Shown here: in pieces, positions 22,902 to 33,710 of the stretch
Position numbering within the stretch: position 1 is the first letter of the stretch
Layout: every line of letters begins with the position of its first letter
Assembly: GCA_047967505.1 (NCBI GenBank)
Contig: CM106540.1
Reading direction: 5' to 3' (one strand)
From: Dipteris shenzhenensis
Taxonomy: Eukaryota > Polypodiophyta > Polypodiopsida > Gleicheniales
DNA length: 64,000 nucleotides
The notes under the pieces: model-generated
What the model was told of the DNA's origin: nothing
Databases searched by the model: none
The model's input: only the letters and a program-made list of their open reading frames with translations
Position numbers and translations under genes: made by a program

Positions 22902-24136
22902 CTAATCTAAGTTCTCCACATACTCACTCCCTTCTACGCTCCCTTCTGTGCTCCCTTCTACGGCTCTTTCTTCCTTGTCTTCTTCCTCATCCTGTAAACA
23001 AGGGACAACATATATCAATGTATGAAAAATCAAATCTTTACTTATAATATTGACATTATTTAATTACTTTCAAATACCTCGGGGGGCGCTCCAATAGCCT
23101 GGATACACTGCTCCTCGGTAATTAACCCGTCATTATAGAAGTGCCTCCATGTATCTCCTTTGCAATGGTGGCGGTGATAGGCTGTCTCGATAGGAGTAGG
23201 GTACCTGCCCACAATATCAAGCTGCAAGATGACACAATTTGTAGAGGGGTTAGTACAAAGAAACAACCTCCTAATAAACTACATAAACAATATAATTTGA
23301 TATTGATACTTACAAATTGGGCCTCCCATGATACAACACCCCCTGCTCCAAAATACACGCTTCTGTATTGCTCCATTTGGATCCTTCATGCCTCCACGTG
23401 CTGCAGATTGGGTTCCTCCTTTGCTAACTTCATTGCTTTCTTCCACTCACACTTGTGAGTGCTATGGTGCGGGCCCCTTGGTTGTTGACCTCCCTCGAGC
23501 CTAGCAAGCTCCGCTAGTGCCTGCCTCTTAAAGCGAAGATCTTTTATTGCCAAGTATTATAATAATCTTTGACTTGGCCCATTTATCTGTGAACTGAACA
23601 TTGGGGGGGTTAGGATACCTAGAGCGAACAGCAACGAGGGTCTCATCAACCAACCTCTTTGGATGGTCTTTGTAGTGAATAAAGCAATCTCTGTAATTGT
23701 TAGCAATTATAGAGTGCATGAAGGCCATGATGTCCTTCCCCCGTGCATCCATCAAGATGCCTCCTATCTAAATGATGTCATAGTAGATTGTATCATCACC
23801 CGGAGGCACATCTAAATCATCTGAATCATCCTCATCCCCACCACCACCCCTCCCAAAGCACTGTGCCATGCATCCCCCACCGCTCTCCCTGCTACTACAC
23901 CTGCTACTGTGTCATGGCGAGCTAGTACGCTGGCCACTCATAGTTGGAGAAGCGACTCTTGATTGCACGGGACTACATGGACCACTCATAGCTAGAGAAC
24001 CGAGTCTCGATTGCACAGGAGTACGTCGACGGCTTTGCGAGGTAGAAGGGCCTCTTGGCGGCATGGGGGAAGCGGCATAGGATGGCATGGGGGAAGGGGC
24101 ATAGGATGGCATGGGGGAAGGGGCATATGATGGCAT
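22902..24136 (-). pseudogene. CACTA-2 TNPA-like gene (Transposase_24 type), broken
   Basis: The minus-strand reading begins MPSYAPSPMPSYAPSPM near 24136, then a Ser/Arg-rich stretch, an acidic patch (GDEDDSDDLDVPPGDD) and the family core MDARGKDIMAFMH...RYPNPPNVQF (23755-23590). FGAGGVVSWEAQF at 23340-23308 ends exon 1 at a GTAAGT donor. Exon 2 encodes LDIVGRYPTPIETAYH (23222 to about 23080) and exon 3 an acidic end with stop at 22902. Breaks are TGA at 23912, TAG near 23770, a frameshift near 23560 and TGA near 23385; three of these four are explained by C-to-T changes in CGA or CAG. It is homologous to the CACTA-3 gene at 43117-44694, with the same intron after FGAGG..EA. Confidence 0.8.
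24062..24133 (-). repeat. Three 24-bp tandem units in the TNPA-like N-terminus
   Basis: Units starting CATGGGGGAAGNGGCATA at 24062, 24086 and 24110, encoding repeats of PSYAPSPM. Confidence 0.9.
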
Positions 24137-24480
24137 GGAGGAAAAGAGAGGAGAAAAAGAGAGAAAAAGTGGGGATAAAAGAGAGGAGAAAGGAGAGGAA
24201 AAGAGAGGAGAAAAAGAGAGAAAAAGTGGGGATAAAAGAGAGGAGAAAGGAGAGGAAAAGAGAGGAAAAGAGAGGAGAAAAAAAGAGAGAAGATAAGAGA
24301 GAAAATTTACCATGAAAAGAGAAGGAAAGAGAGGATAAAAGAGAGAAGGAAAGAGAGGAAAATAGAGGAAAAGAGAGGAGAAAGAAAGAAAAAGAGAGGA
24401 GATAAGAGAGAAAAAGAGAGATGAAAAGAGAAGGAAAGAGAGGATAAAAGAGAGAAGAAGAAAGAGAGGAAAATATAGAG
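24137..24480. repeat. Purine-rich GA tract upstream of CACTA-2 TNPA-like gene
   Basis: About 340 bp of nearly pure purine (GAGAGGAGAAAAAGAGAG and variants). It lies at the same place relative to the gene as the large array of CACTA-3. Followed to 24720 by ATTCATGCAATCCC-type repeats and a short GGGAA run. Confidence 0.85.
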
Positions 24481-24719
24481 TGCAATCCCTTTTTTCAATC
24501 ATGCTTTCCCTTTCCATCATTCATGCAATCCCCTTCTTCAATCATGGAATCCCTTTCCATCATTCATGCAATTCCTTTCTTCATTCATGCAATCACTTAC
24601 TTCCATCATTCAATATGCAATCCTTTTCTTGGAAGTGGAAGTGGAAAGGGAAAGAGAAGAGGAAAGAGAAAGGAAAGGGAAGGGAAGGGAAGGGAAGGCC
24701 AGGCTAGGGAAAAATAACA

Positions 24720-25375
24720 AAGCATGTCTATCTTCACATATAATAGCGTGTCTATAGACGTGGCTATTTGTTTCCAAAAACAGAGTAGATGCATCCATAA
24801 ACACGCTGTTAGATGTGCTCTCAGATGTGTCTATAGACGCGCTCCGACAGACGGACTATTCTAAAAACTTGAAAAGGATGTGTGCTCGACATAAAAGCAC
24901 AACACTAGTACCAAAAACATTCGTTTCTTGGATATGACAAAGGACGAATCCAAAGAGAGCAACTTTTAAAGAAGATCAACCGTAAAGAGACTTACCTTGG
25001 ATAGAGGTATGGAAGCTTCTTGTCCTTCTTCAAAACTACTTCTCTTTCTTCTCTTCCTTGTTAACCCTCTTCTCTTGTGTGCTTGGAGATGATTGTGTAA
25101 ACCTGGAGATAAGTGTGGGTGCTTGGAGATAAGTGTGGATGCTGGGAACTGTGTCTGTTAATAGCAAAGCAAGCCGCACAATTCTAAAAGTATTTGAAGA
25201 AAAGCAAGCACGCTAAAAGTAGGTTTGAAAATCATGTCTATAAGCGCGTCTATATACGCATCTAAATACGCATTTAATTGTGTGTCTACAACATGGTTTA
25301 GATGCACTTATAGACACACACCATAGAATAGATGCGCCTATAGATGCGGTATTAGATGCGCCACAGAGTTTTAAG
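24720..25375. promoter_or_regulatory. Internal cluster of end-type repeats in CACTA-2
   Basis: TCTATAGACGCGCTCC, GTCTATAGACGTGG, TAGATGCGCCTATAGATGCGG and related words at 24735-24865 and 25225-25370. They are the same words found at the two ends of the element. The cluster lies between the divergent genes, ending about 50 bp upstream of the TNP2 ATG, so a role in promoter control is likely but inferred. Confidence 0.65.
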
Positions 25376-25424
25376 ATTAAATATTTGATACAAGAGCAAA
25401 TTTTTTGGGTTGTTTATTTGTAGC

Positions 25425-27620
25425 ATGTCTTCATCTTCAACAAGTAGCTCCAGTGAGGATGAATCCCTCCACATCCACCATCATGAAATGTGGTTGGAGC
25501 AAAAAATCAAATGTATGTGTGATTGATGTCGAGGAAACATGTATCGTGCACGTAGGATTACATCAATCACATGCTTGATCCCATGCATATCTTCAAGAGT
25601 GTGGCATCTACCATTTGGGAACATTTGAATGGGACACGAGATTCCATAGGCATAACGGAGGATCTACGTACCACAGGGAGAATGCATGAAGCTTGGCCAC
25701 AAGAGAGACCAAATGGGTGTGTTTTTTTACCTCATGCACCGTGGAGGTTATCAAAGCTAGAGATGGTGGCAGTGAAGCACGCTATTACTACAATTCGTAC
25801 TCCCACTGGATGCATGAGGTGTTTGAAGGGGGCCTTTACAAAGAGCAAGAAAAGAGGTGTAGAGCAATTATATGGCTTGAAATATCATGATTGGCACAAG
25901 ATGCTCCAAGTGAGTATTTTATTTGCATAATATCTTTTTCCTTTCAAATTTGTGAGTGAATTAGAAGCAACTAATCAACCATTCCTTGTGTGTTCAGTTC
26001 ATACTACCTACTAGCATTTCTTGTAGTGCATCGAAGGACATGAAAGATTGTATTTACAAGATGGGCGAGCTTGTGAGGTACTTTACATGATACAAAATGT
26101 GATGCGTATCAATGCTCCATGCAAGGTGTTCATATTGCTAATATGGTGTACTTTTTCATTTCTAGGTATGTGAGCTCAAAGGAAATAGATCCCACCATGC
26201 TTGAGAATGCTCGAGTTATGTCAGTGGAGGTGGTTTGTTTAGTTTAGAAGACATTTCCACGTTCTATTATCACAAGACAAGTACATCTCATAGTGCATTT
26301 GGTGGATGAGATTGCTATATGTGGTACTATACATGCACGATGGTTGTACTTCCTCGAGCACTTCATGAAGACCTTGAAGGGCTTCACGAGACAAAATGCA
26401 AGACCCAAAGGTAGCATGGCCAAGGGTTGGTTGATACAAGAGTCACTTGTATATATTTCTAAGTTTCTTGTTGATGTGGATAGCTCTTTCCCATGACTAT
26501 GGAGAGATGATGAAGACCTAAGGATGACCTCCATTGTGCCTCAAGGAAAAGGACACAACAAAGTAATACACACGGAGTTGCTTAATAATATCAACCTCTA
26601 TTGCGTGCTTAATAGTGATGTGATGAAAAGATGGGTGACAAGATACGAGAATGCAAAGGCAAGAAGATAAAATGGAGAAAGCAGAGAAAGATGAGGGGAT
26701 CCATATCACAATGGAAGAATGGAAGTATGCTAGGAGATGCATGCAACATCAGTATATAGAATGTTATGCATAAGTTAGGAGCTTTCAATAATTTAGATTG
26801 CTTATTTAATTGATTTTGTCTTGGCGTAGTGCACTATGTTCAATGCTATATGGTGTGAGGGCAAGCATTTTCGAACACAACGGATTGATGATAAGAGAAA
26901 CACACAAGATTGCGGCGTCATTGCTAGCTTTGAGGGAGCCAATGGAGCCATGGATGATTATTGTGGCATAATCCAAGATATTATTAAGCTTGACTTTTGA
27001 TGCTTCTTTGTGTATGTTTTGGATGTAAAGTGGTTTAAGGACGTGGTGGAAAGAGGCCCTAATGCAACAATCAAACGCCATGCAAGTGGCTTTGTAACTA
27101 TTGACTCCATAAAGTTTTGGCAAAGTAAGAAGGACACACTAGTACTACCGCAACAATGTGAACAGGTACTGTACACACATATAAAAATACTCACTTTTAA
27201 ATATTTGATACCTTTGATGCAAGGAAAATAACATGATTGTATTTGTGTTTGAATTAGGATGTTGTCTATCAACCAATGGTGGATAATAATAGATGGTGGC
27301 ATGTCATACCTATTATGCCACGTTCCAAAGTGATGTATAGTACATTTACTAATATGGAGCATATGGAGGATGATCATGGCCATGGAGGTGATGATGACCA
27401 TGATATGAGAGAGGAGGATGATCATGAGATAGGAGATACAGATATTGAGGCCATTACCCGTGAGAACGAGCCTACCATTGGTGATGTTGATTTCGATGAG
27501 CACATGAATAGCACAAGTAGTCGTGGGTTGAATGTATTTGTAGATCTAAACACTTGTTTGCATTTTGAAGTAGATAGTTTGGCAAGGATTTATCTCATTG
27601 AGGATGAGATTGAACCGTAG
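25425..27620 (+). pseudogene. CACTA-2 TNP2-type transposase, internally deleted
   Basis: The ATG at 25425 opens a Ser-rich start and a cysteine cluster (KCMCD.CRGNMYRARRIT), the equivalent of the short N-terminal zinc domain of TNP2, with TGA at the expected Trp or Arg. After ARRIT the sequence jumps straight to SITCLIP/INHMLDPMHIFKS (25560). Compared with CACTA-3 this removes exons 2-3 and most of exon 4, including the first catalytic Asp region. The rest follows: TPTGCMRCLKGAF, DUF4218-like (26200-26500), DUF4216-like (26830-27165) and an acidic tail ending at 27620. Further stops are present. CACTA-2 is therefore non-autonomous. Confidence 0.85.
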
Positions 27621-27804
27621 CCCATCATTGATATTGGCAAAACTATTTTACAATATTGTCTCATTCTCCTCACCTCACTTAATTTTTGTATATGTGGGTT
27701 TGCGAAAAAGCATTCATGTTTTTGTTAAAATTATGTGCTTTGGTAATCATGGGCAATGTTTGGAAAGCAGTGATGTATACCAAAATCTCACTTTCTGTAT
27801 TCTC

Positions 27805-28069
27805 TATTTTGTGTCTAAATATGCATCTAATTCTCAATGTAGACGCACTAATAGACACGCTAATACGCGCACAAATAGACATGCTGCTAGGCACATTGTT
27901 AGACGAGCCCATATTTTCTTAGTGTAGATGCGCTAATAGACGCGTCAATACACGCACAAATAGACGCACTATTAGACACACCCGTAATTTCTCTATTCAA
28001 GCAATGCCTATAAACGCGCCCGCTATTTTGTGTGTATATCAAGTGTGTCTATAGTTGCTTTGTGTTGTG
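27805..28069. repeat. CACTA-2 3' subterminal repeats and terminal repeat
   Basis: Many copies of TAGACGC/TAGACACGC words in direct orientation, then GTCTATAGTTGCTTTGTGTTGTG as the terminus (28047-28069, given in parts of the terminal repeat). Confidence 0.82.
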
Positions 28070-29105
28070 TCTATGCAAAAGGGTCAATGGCAAGAGGCCA
28101 TGGAAGCTGAATATGATTCTTTAATCTCTAAAGTTATGCGGGTTGCTACTGAACTACCTCCTGGTGGTACTCCTATCCAATGTAAGTGGGTTTATAAAAC
28201 CAAAGCCAAAGCTAATGGTTCTTTAGACAAGTTTAAAGCTTGTCTGGTTGCAAAAGGATTCTCACAAATTGCAGGACTTGATTATCCTGATACATTTTCA
28301 CCCATTGTTCATAGTACAAGCATTCGGGTACTCTTGGCTTTTGCTACTCGATTTGATTTGGAGATTCATCAAATGGATGTGAAGACTGCTTTTCTTAATG
28401 GAGATCTTAAAGAGGAGATTTATATGGGGAGGAACCAAAAGGATTCATAATTCCTAGTCAGGACCATCTTGTTTGTTCTCTATGGTCTAAAACAAGCTCC
28501 CCATTCTTGTAACATGAAAATTGATCAGTTTCTCACATCTCAAGGTTTCAACTCTTGTTTCTCTGACCCCAACTTATATGTCAAACATGATGGTGCTATT
28601 TTTTTCATCCTTGCTCTTTATGTGGATGACGCCATACTTGTTTGCAACAATCTCAGTTTCCTGCAACATGTCAAGAAAATTTTATCCTTAGCATTTGATA
28701 TGGTTGATCTTGGTGACATTCATTCATGTCTTGGTATTCAAGTTCAATGATATTGTCACAAGGGAATTCTGCTACTTCGACAAACAAAATTCATTCAAGA
28801 TGCAGCTCAAAAGTTTGGCTTAATGAATGCTCACTCTATGACCACTCCTTGTCTTGTGAGCTCTACCAAAAATACTTGATCGACTCATGATGTTATGGCT
28901 TCACATCGACCCTATGCCAATCTTGTTGGTTGCCTATAGTTTGCCTGGTTGAACGATCGACCAGATATTCTTTTTACTACCAATTTTCTAGGTCAATATC
29001 TAGCTACTACCTCATGCAACATTGGTCTACAACAAAATGTGTTCTAAAGTATTTGAAAGGCAGTGCCGACTTTGGATTAGTTTATTGATGTCATCCAGAA
29101 TCATC
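28070..29105 (+). pseudogene. Copia-P pol: reverse transcriptase and start of RNase H
   Basis: Resumes directly after the CACTA-2 target duplication: [82 protein letters not shown] (28610-28640), then the connection domain to YLKGSADFGL-like sequence at 29070. Stops near 28448, 28748 and 28880 and small frameshifts show decay. It breaks off at about 29105, where unrelated AT-rich DNA begins. Confidence 0.87.
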
Positions 29106-29849
29106 TTCTATAATTATGACCACATGATACTGCACGATATGTGCCTTAATCGTGTGGGATAATCTTATCGCACAATTTTAAATGACATCGTGCGGTATTA
29201 TTGGGTAATATCATGTGGTATGCCAGAGTTGCATCATGCAGTATCATTGGGTAATACCAGGGATGCTTTTTCATGTTAGTTTTTTTAAGAAGCAAAACTT
29301 TTATATTGGTATTGAAAGTTTGTATGCCCTAATATAAAAAATGTTTGAAACATTCACCAGGATTTGAAACTTTTATGTGAAATTTTTTGAAGTTTCAGTA
29401 TGATTTAATATTTTACTTCAAATTCAAAAGAAAATATACAAAACTGTGCTATATGCTATCAATATTGTGAAACTAAAAAAAATAGCTCAATAAACTTTCA
29501 CCAGTATGTTATATTAATATATAAATATACCTTCGATAAAAACATCGACCATGGGTTATTATACCATGCGCTATGCTTTGACCAATTTTTAAATATACAT
29601 TTTTGGTGTTTTGAACATTCTCAAACGTTTTAAAAGTGAAAAGAACATTCTTTTCTATTAAAAAACATCCTTAAAAAATCCCAGGCAACACTTTTGGATC
29701 AATCCCATCAGGTAGTTATAGTATTGATTATAGTTTGTTTGTTTCCTTTTATTATTGACATCTTACATCATTATGAAGGCATCTTGACCTCATGAGACTT
29801 GAGATGGTAGTGAGCACGAGACTTGACGAGGTAGTGATGGCTATTGTCT
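29106..29849. other. AT-rich insert in Copia-P RNase H, unrecognised
   Basis: No coding signal. Two related blocks (TGCGGTATTATTGGGTAATA at 29191 and TGCAGTATCATTGGGTAATA about 46 bp later) lie near the left. Terminal repeats or a target duplication were not found, and part of RNase H seems deleted here. Confidence 0.5.
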
Positions 29850-29990
29850 AACATTGGTCACTCTTTGCCATACGGCACTCCTCTAGAGTGTGACATCCTT
29901 ACAAAAGGTCTTCCAAAAATTCAAAAACAAGCTCAGCATATTCACTATCTGCACTATATCATGACACAAAAGTTGCATGTATATATCTAC
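29850..29990 (+). pseudogene. Copia-P C-terminal tail
   Basis: Encodes CDILTKGLPKIQKQAQ, matching the ADILTKxLP motif at the end of copia polyproteins, then a stop. Confidence 0.7.
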
Positions 29991-30270
29991 ACTGTGCCAC
30001 GATGTACTTCATGATCTGTACTATGTATTTCTTTGACAAGGTCTATGGCCACTATTGTACATTTTACTTGGATATTTATATAGTGGCTTGGGTTTTTCCC
30101 TTGTACTACCCAAGAATTTTTTCATCTGCAGCCAGAGGACCTAGTTTGATGAGCGGTGGAGTTAGAGCTATATATAGCTTGCCCTAACTCAACCTAGTCC
30201 TGCAACTATATATATTTCTATGATACATGAATACACTCAAACTTCTAGGAGCAATCTTGTGTCTCCTTCT
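29991..30270 (+). repeat. LTR-like 3' end of Copia-P
   Basis: Placed by position after the pol tail and by promoter-like composition: GCTATATATAGC (30167-30178) as a TATA box, and AT-rich sequence ending about 30250. There is no partner LTR in the window, so the limits are approximate. Confidence 0.4.
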
Positions 30271-31648
30271 TCCATTAGAAAGGTGCTTGATCCATTGAAG
30301 AAACCGATGAGTGCTCCTTCAGTATGCAAGATTGAGTGTGATTTAGAGCCTAGGTTCAGAGATAAAAGATAATATTGATCTTGTATCCAACATTATGGGG
30401 AGCCTCTTTAGTGCAACATTAGTGAAATCATCATAACTCTTTAGCACATCACGTAGGAAGAAATCTAGATGAAATAGAATAGTGATCATGATAGTAAGCA
30501 TAGAGCATTGCAATGACTTTATACCATCAAGGGTGGAGCAAATATAGGTGAGTAGAGTGGGTGAACAACATACTTGAATCAAAATATTCATAGCCAATTA
30601 TGCCTTGAAATAAAATCTTCACCTCTTGCATAGCTTCCAATGTTTTAAAAAATTTCCATTCTCCTTGTGCTCACCTTTTGCTGATAGCCATGATGCTATA
30701 TTACAAAGTTCAATGCAGTCTATTCTAAAGATGACTCTACTACTTGAAGTGGCTCTACTAGTTAACTGGGCCACTTAAGTTACTACATCATGTACATTTC
30801 AAGGAGAGAGACCTACATAGATACAAATCTTATGGATTTGGGGAAAATATGCAAACTAATGATCTCTATGAAAATGAGTAAAGTTTTGAACATCTCCATT
30901 CCCATCTCTATTGGTTGATTTAAATATTTGTAAATGCTCTTTAGTAGTCATACTCCTAACTTCTTCATCCTTCAACTAATTGTATGAGCTCTTATACTTT
31001 TCTAAACCGGGTAATATAGAATAAAAATTTCAATGTAACTCCCAAACTAGACTACAAAATATTTCCCTTATGTGTGGGACTTTCTAAGAGAAGATAATGA
31101 AAATACTTGCAAATGGCATCAACGTCTTAGTTGCATCAGCATGCCATCATGGAAAGCAAGCTAGGGTGATACAACAAAACGCACAACTGAATTACAATTA
31201 CATACTGAAAAAGTACTCCTTTTCTACATAGTTGTAATGAGGTTGAATAGGGCCAACTACTATTGGCAAAATTCACATAGCCAAATGTAATATACAAAAT
31301 ACAAGGTGCGAAGTGACCCTAACGAGTTCAAGGTACTCTTTCCTAAGGCACTACCTGGAAGTCCAATAGAACGCGCGGGGTTATTTCCAATTCCGGAATG
31401 CACAAGGGAAGTTTACTCTGTCTAGTACAGCTCATACATAAGCAGTTTGATGAGTTCAAAGCAGGTATCTAAAGGTATCGTCGCCGGAGTCTTCGAGAGA
31501 CTTTGTATGGCCTTCAAGTTGAATATGAGTTGACTAATGCTTGTTCAGTACATCGCGCACGTACTGTCTTCTGCGAAATTGCCAGCAAAATGATTGTTAG
31601 AAGAATAAATGATTGTTAGCTCATTGAAAAAACATCACTCGAGGCTGC
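30271..31648. other. AT-rich intergenic DNA
   Basis: Only short open frames, none with recognisable features. The last few hundred bases are probably 3' flank of the acireductone dioxygenase gene. Confidence 0.5.
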
Positions 31649-32836
31649 TCAGCATGTAATCGCAGGTTCTGTTGACGCTTTCGTCGCAGCCTCATTAACA
31701 AAGTGATGCTGCAGTAAAGCAACAGACCTGGCCTCTACGTTGTCGGCATCAGGCTTGAGCAAATCCACCCGTATGGGAATCTCCTTGAATAAAAGCAATG
31801 CCTGCAGTTTTACCAGCATTTTAGGCTTTGTCTAGGGTTGGCTCACGAGAAGTGTTGAACGGAGAATCTGAGATAAGAGGACATTTGCAGTGCGGAGCTA
31901 GCTTACTTTGATGTAGTTGTTGGTGTCTAGGGTAAACCGATGGTACATTCCTGGTGGGAGAGTAATCATGTCCCCTTTCTCCACTGCAAATCGTATCCAG
32001 TTGCCATCGTAGTCTCGAATGTCCCAATATCCTGCAGCAGGAAGAATTTATGCCAAATCGTAAGTTGGAGATTGGGATCTTTGACAACACAAGTAACATC
32101 AACGACAGACAGCGCAACATTTCAATGCGAACTCTGATCCTATGGTCCCCTAATTGACGGCAAGATGAACTGTCACAATCGAAGAAAGAGCTTTCGTTAC
32201 CACTGCCGTCGAGAATAAGTCGGCTCTCGTCGTAAGGATGCAGGTGCTCCTTGAAAAAGTGGTCCGTCTGTTCCTCGAAGTTGTCCATCAATTCTGGAGC
32301 CAAGGTTACTGTATCCTGGACGAGGGTAACAGCCGTAGGACATAATTAAAGAAACGTGGAATTCAATTCAATACCGACACGAACGATGAAAGGATGACAA
32401 GCAGTGTCAAGCACCCAAAGTTTGATCATACCCAGTGAACATAGGCACGGTCTTCTTTTATCCTTTCAAGCTCAGGGTCTTGCTCCCAATTGTCCGCATC
32501 TATCTTCCAGTGCAAGACTCCCAGCCCTATGCAACGAAAGAATACGAAGACAGCTCTAAGCACAGAAATAATTGTTTCGTCATGTTTAACTTATAATTTT
32601 CCAGTATGACAAGTTCTTTGGGTCCCTCGAAGCCATAAATCCACAAGAAGAGTGAGAGATGTTCAAAACTCAGAATACAGTTAAAATTCAAAGCTGTATA
32701 GAACGCTGATATAAGTTGGCAATACTTATTCGCCGATTTTACCTTTTAGGTGGGCTTCTGAGATGGGACGAATCGGGGAGTGTTTGTGAGGTAGCCTCCG
32801 ATCATCGTTGGTAGAGTCGAAGATCCAAGCTTCCAT
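31649..32836 (-). CDS. ARD: Acireductone dioxygenase (five exons)
   Basis: A cupin-fold enzyme of the methionine salvage (Yang) cycle; with bound Fe it turns acireductone into 2-keto-4-methylthiobutyrate and formate. Exons (plus coordinates, read right to left) are 32743-32836, 32432-32526, 32201-32315, 31907-32031 and 31649-31801. All have GT-AG borders and matching phases and give 193 residues, the usual family length. The product starts [19 protein letters not shown]. The metal site HLHPYDE (His, His, Glu) is in exon 3 and MYHRF (last His) in exon 4; [14 protein letters not shown] and [11 protein letters not shown] are family signatures. Oddity: after [11 protein letters not shown] the usual PxW..NRP segment is replaced by [15 protein letters not shown], so the C-terminus is divergent. 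No stop or shift is visible; it is the best candidate for a functional host gene here. Confidence 0.93.
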
Positions 32837-33330
32837 TGTATTGATCGCGCTTTGATCGGAGCGTGTAGGTAGCGGTCTTCAATTATACGCACGGAATGTC
32901 TTCATACGCCATAATATCATAATATCAAAGACCAAACGATAGACTTGGGTGACCATCAATGAGATTTTCAAAGATCAAAGTATTTATCGTGGGCGAGAGT
33001 CGGGGAGACCCAACAAGTGATATCTAATGAGAGCGGTACCATCACCAAGTACGTACCTGTTCCGTATGAGCGGACAAAGAGCGTATATATGTCCCGGCTA
33101 CAAAAATGCAGGCATAAATGCGTCTTACATAAACAGGCATAAATTGCAGCTGGAAATAACGAGTATAGAGGCGACGGGTATTGAGCCGATACAAGAGAAG
33201 ACAGGAGATTCAAGGGTGTGTAGGAGATGCTACGGTAAGGCAGCTACAGAGAGAAGAGAGGGGGTTGATGGAGAGTGGCGAGTGGAGGGCGCGTGTTTAC
33301 GAGTTGTGACAGGGATTTATAGGGGAGGAG
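32837..33330 (-). promoter_or_regulatory. Probable ARD upstream region
   Basis: A CTATAAATC box on the minus strand (plus 33311-33319) is followed downstream by a pyrimidine-rich CCCCCTCTCTTCTCTCTG tract (about 33245-33262), a plant core-promoter arrangement. This would give a leader of about 450 nt. Another weaker AT box lies near 32980. The start site is inferred only. Confidence 0.35.
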
Positions 33331-33521
33331 GGAGATTAATCTAACTAGTTTTGTGGGTAGCCATGATCGCATGATAGGTTGAAAGAGTGGGCGGCGCTCA
33401 AAGCCTGAAATTAGGGCTCCAGTCCTTTTAGGCAACTATGACGGCGTGACTCATTGGCCGTTGTCAAAAGTCAACCAACCGCCCTCGTTGACATTGTAAC
33501 CCCTGTCCCTCAGGTGCCATC

Positions 33522-33710
33522 ATGGTGGCACCTGCACCTGCCCTTCAATCAACTCTTTTGCTATTATTTCTCCACGTTTTTCTTTTGCATTCCCAACGCA
33601 TTTTCGCCTTAGACCTTTGCTCACATCCTCAGCTTGTCGTGCAAGTTAGTGCTTGCTCTTTCCCAAATGGTGATATACCTCATCTCACTAAGCTCCAAAT
33701 CCAAAAATAG
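33522..33710 (+). CDS. Short secreted-type ORF, unknown
   Basis: 62 codons. Residues 8-22 (LQSTLLLLFLHVFLL) are a strong hydrophobic core and the stretch ending RIFALDLC looks like a signal peptide cleavage region. The remaining 30 residues contain two Cys. It is divergent from ARD, with the start about 200 bp from the proposed ARD TATA box. It may be the first exon of a longer or decayed gene: a GTAATA follows the stop directly, and later sequence is not clearly coding. I do not recognise the family. Confidence 0.35.
   Translation: MVAPAPALQSTLLLLFLHVFLLHSQRIFALDLCSHPQLVVQVSACSFPNGDIPHLTKLQIQK

Larger units (their letters stand above)
22418..28069. mobile_element. CACTA-2, CACTA-superfamily transposon with CACAA ends
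   Basis: 5,652 bp between TCT target duplications (22415-22417 and 28070-28072). The left end is CACAACAAGACAAAGC; the right end, inverted, is CACAACACAAAGCAAC. This is a terminal repeat of about 25 bp starting CACAA in place of the usual CACTA. It holds a minus-strand TNPA-like pseudogene and a plus-strand TNP2 pseudogene, divergent from each other. TAGACGCG/GATGCGC repeats lie at both ends and between the genes. Copia-P pol is colinear across it. Confidence 0.93.
15103..30270 (+). mobile_element. Copia-P, old plus-strand copia split by three insertions
   Basis: Fragments at 15130-15788, 16259-16641, 22109-22417, 28070-29105 and about 29850-29990 line up as one copia pol gene. The MITE, Copia-2 and CACTA-2 lie precisely between them. 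Joining the flanks at each target duplication restores colinearity, as at KGYKFYDPSSNK..RDMVY across 16641/22109. The 5' end, gag and left LTR are missing; an LTR-like sequence follows at the right. It is the oldest element of the nest. Confidence 0.82.

Noticed and set aside
23912-24520. Long Ser/Phe/Leu-rich minus-strand ORFs over the purine tract
   Set aside because: The part over 24137-24480 is the complement of GA repeats. Only the segment from 24136 leftward, which continues into the TNPA-like core, was kept.
30343-30597. 84-codon minus-strand ORF in the AT-rich region right of Copia-P
   Set aside because: No domain, no splice partner and AT-rich composition like its surroundings.
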